Origin: Macrothele yani
Lineage: Eukaryota > Arthropoda > Arachnida > Araneae > Macrothelidae
Direction of reading: 5' to 3'
DNA: 64,000 nt
Assembly: GCA_039090855.1 (NCBI GenBank)
Contig: CM077023.1
Location: 82,931,127 to 82,995,126, forward strand
The notes under the pieces were generated by a model. That model was not told the origin of the DNA, did not search any database, and was given only the letters and a program-made list of their open reading frames with translations. The number at the start of each line of letters is the position of its first letter. Positions within the stretch are counted from its first letter, which is position 1. The position numbers and the translations under genes are program-made. Of the stretch, positions 63,667 through 64,000 are shown piece after piece.

Positions 63667-64000
63667 GTAAGTTCTCGTGGACAGGTTCTTTTCTCAGTTT
63701 ATTGTTTTTCCTGCTCGACCAGTTGGCGTGTCAGAATTTCTTTTTTTCGTGTGGGCCTATGCATTCTTTTTGTGTATATATGTGTGTTTTTTTATATTTC
63801 TTCTATGTCCATCTACTAATCCACTTTTTTTGTATATATCTATGTGCTTAGGGGTAAAATAATAATATTGTTACTGTTAGGCAGCTCCAGGCAAATTTCG
63901 CTGCTGATACAGTTGTTCTGTATTTCAACGCATGAGGCAAACGTAATTGGAAATGAAAATAATAAAATTGTTACTGTTAGGCAGCTCCAGGTAAATTTCG
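63667..64000 (+). other. 3' untranslated region of retrotransposon, with 100-bp direct repeat
   Basis: After the last stop the sequence is T-rich. AATTGTTACTGTTAGGCAGC-like sequence (63861 and 63961, followed by TCCAGG and AAATTTCG) occurs twice with a period of exactly 100 bp, and the second copy runs off the window. No polypurine tract followed by TGTAAC is seen, so the 3' LTR lies beyond 64000. Confidence 0.75.

Noticed and set aside
63173..63670. Arg-rich 165-codon frame over the repeat
   Set aside because: Alternative frame of the 54-bp coding repeat; the repeat keeps all frames open, and the pol-tail frame has the continuous upstream context.

Overview
This window looks like repeat-dense nuclear DNA of an animal, most likely an arthropod. 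I found no intact host gene, rRNA gene, tRNA gene, bacterial operon or CRISPR array. The arthropod assignment rests on the repeat content: many decayed Tc1/mariner elements of several catalytic spacings, RTE-type, Dong/R4-type and L1/Tx1-like LINE fragments, tRNA-headed SINEs, hAT and piggyBac non-autonomous elements, AT-rich spacers and a Ty3/Gypsy element primed by a tRNA-Lys-type site. Species cannot be told from this. Host exons in the unannotated spacers cannot be excluded.

Layout. 0-2.2 kb: plain AT-rich DNA. 2.2-6.1 kb: three decayed Tc1-like elements and a piece of an RTE LINE. 7.7-8.75 kb: a 96-bp tandem array, followed by another decayed transposase. 10.15-12.65 kb: an 82-bp satellite split by a foldback-like element whose two arms are built from inverted tandem repeats, with a young SINE inside. 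15.8-17.0 kb: a DD36E Tc1-like element. 17.0-20.15 kb: a nearly full-length but dead RTE LINE. 20-27 kb: mostly spacer, old SINEs and a diverged 150-bp repeat with a large hairpin. 27.9-32.5 kb: three mariner-like relics and a long-armed foldback MITE. 32.7-35.8 kb: a nest, in which a Tc1 element is split by a hAT element with a perfect 8-bp target duplication, and the hAT is itself split by a tandem LTR miniature element (TRIM). That TRIM carries a tRNA-like sequence inside two of its LTRs and a KH-domain fragment of an IGF2BP/Imp-like host gene inside the third. 36-43.8 kb: three more Tc1-like elements, a homogeneous 63-bp array and a mariner relic. 44-48 kb: SINEs and a Tc3-like element. 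48.6-51 kb: an internally deleted piggyBac, then a hAT-like element containing a Dong-like LINE flanked by TAA repeats. 52.3-56.5 kb: three Tc1-like elements. 56.5-57.7 kb: a LINE fragment (ORF1 end and endonuclease start).

57.7-64 kb: a Ty3/Gypsy retrotransposon, the best-preserved coding unit here. It has a probable 5' LTR, a primer-binding site, gag, a canonical -1 frameshift signal with a possible pseudoknot, and pol (protease, RT, RNase H, integrase and a repeat-bearing tail). Pol is interrupted four times, each time by an apparent extra base in a homopolymer run, which suggests either very recent death or sequencing error. The 3' LTR is not in the window. Its LTR start and primer site resemble those of the TRIM at 33-34 kb, so this family could have mobilised the TRIM.
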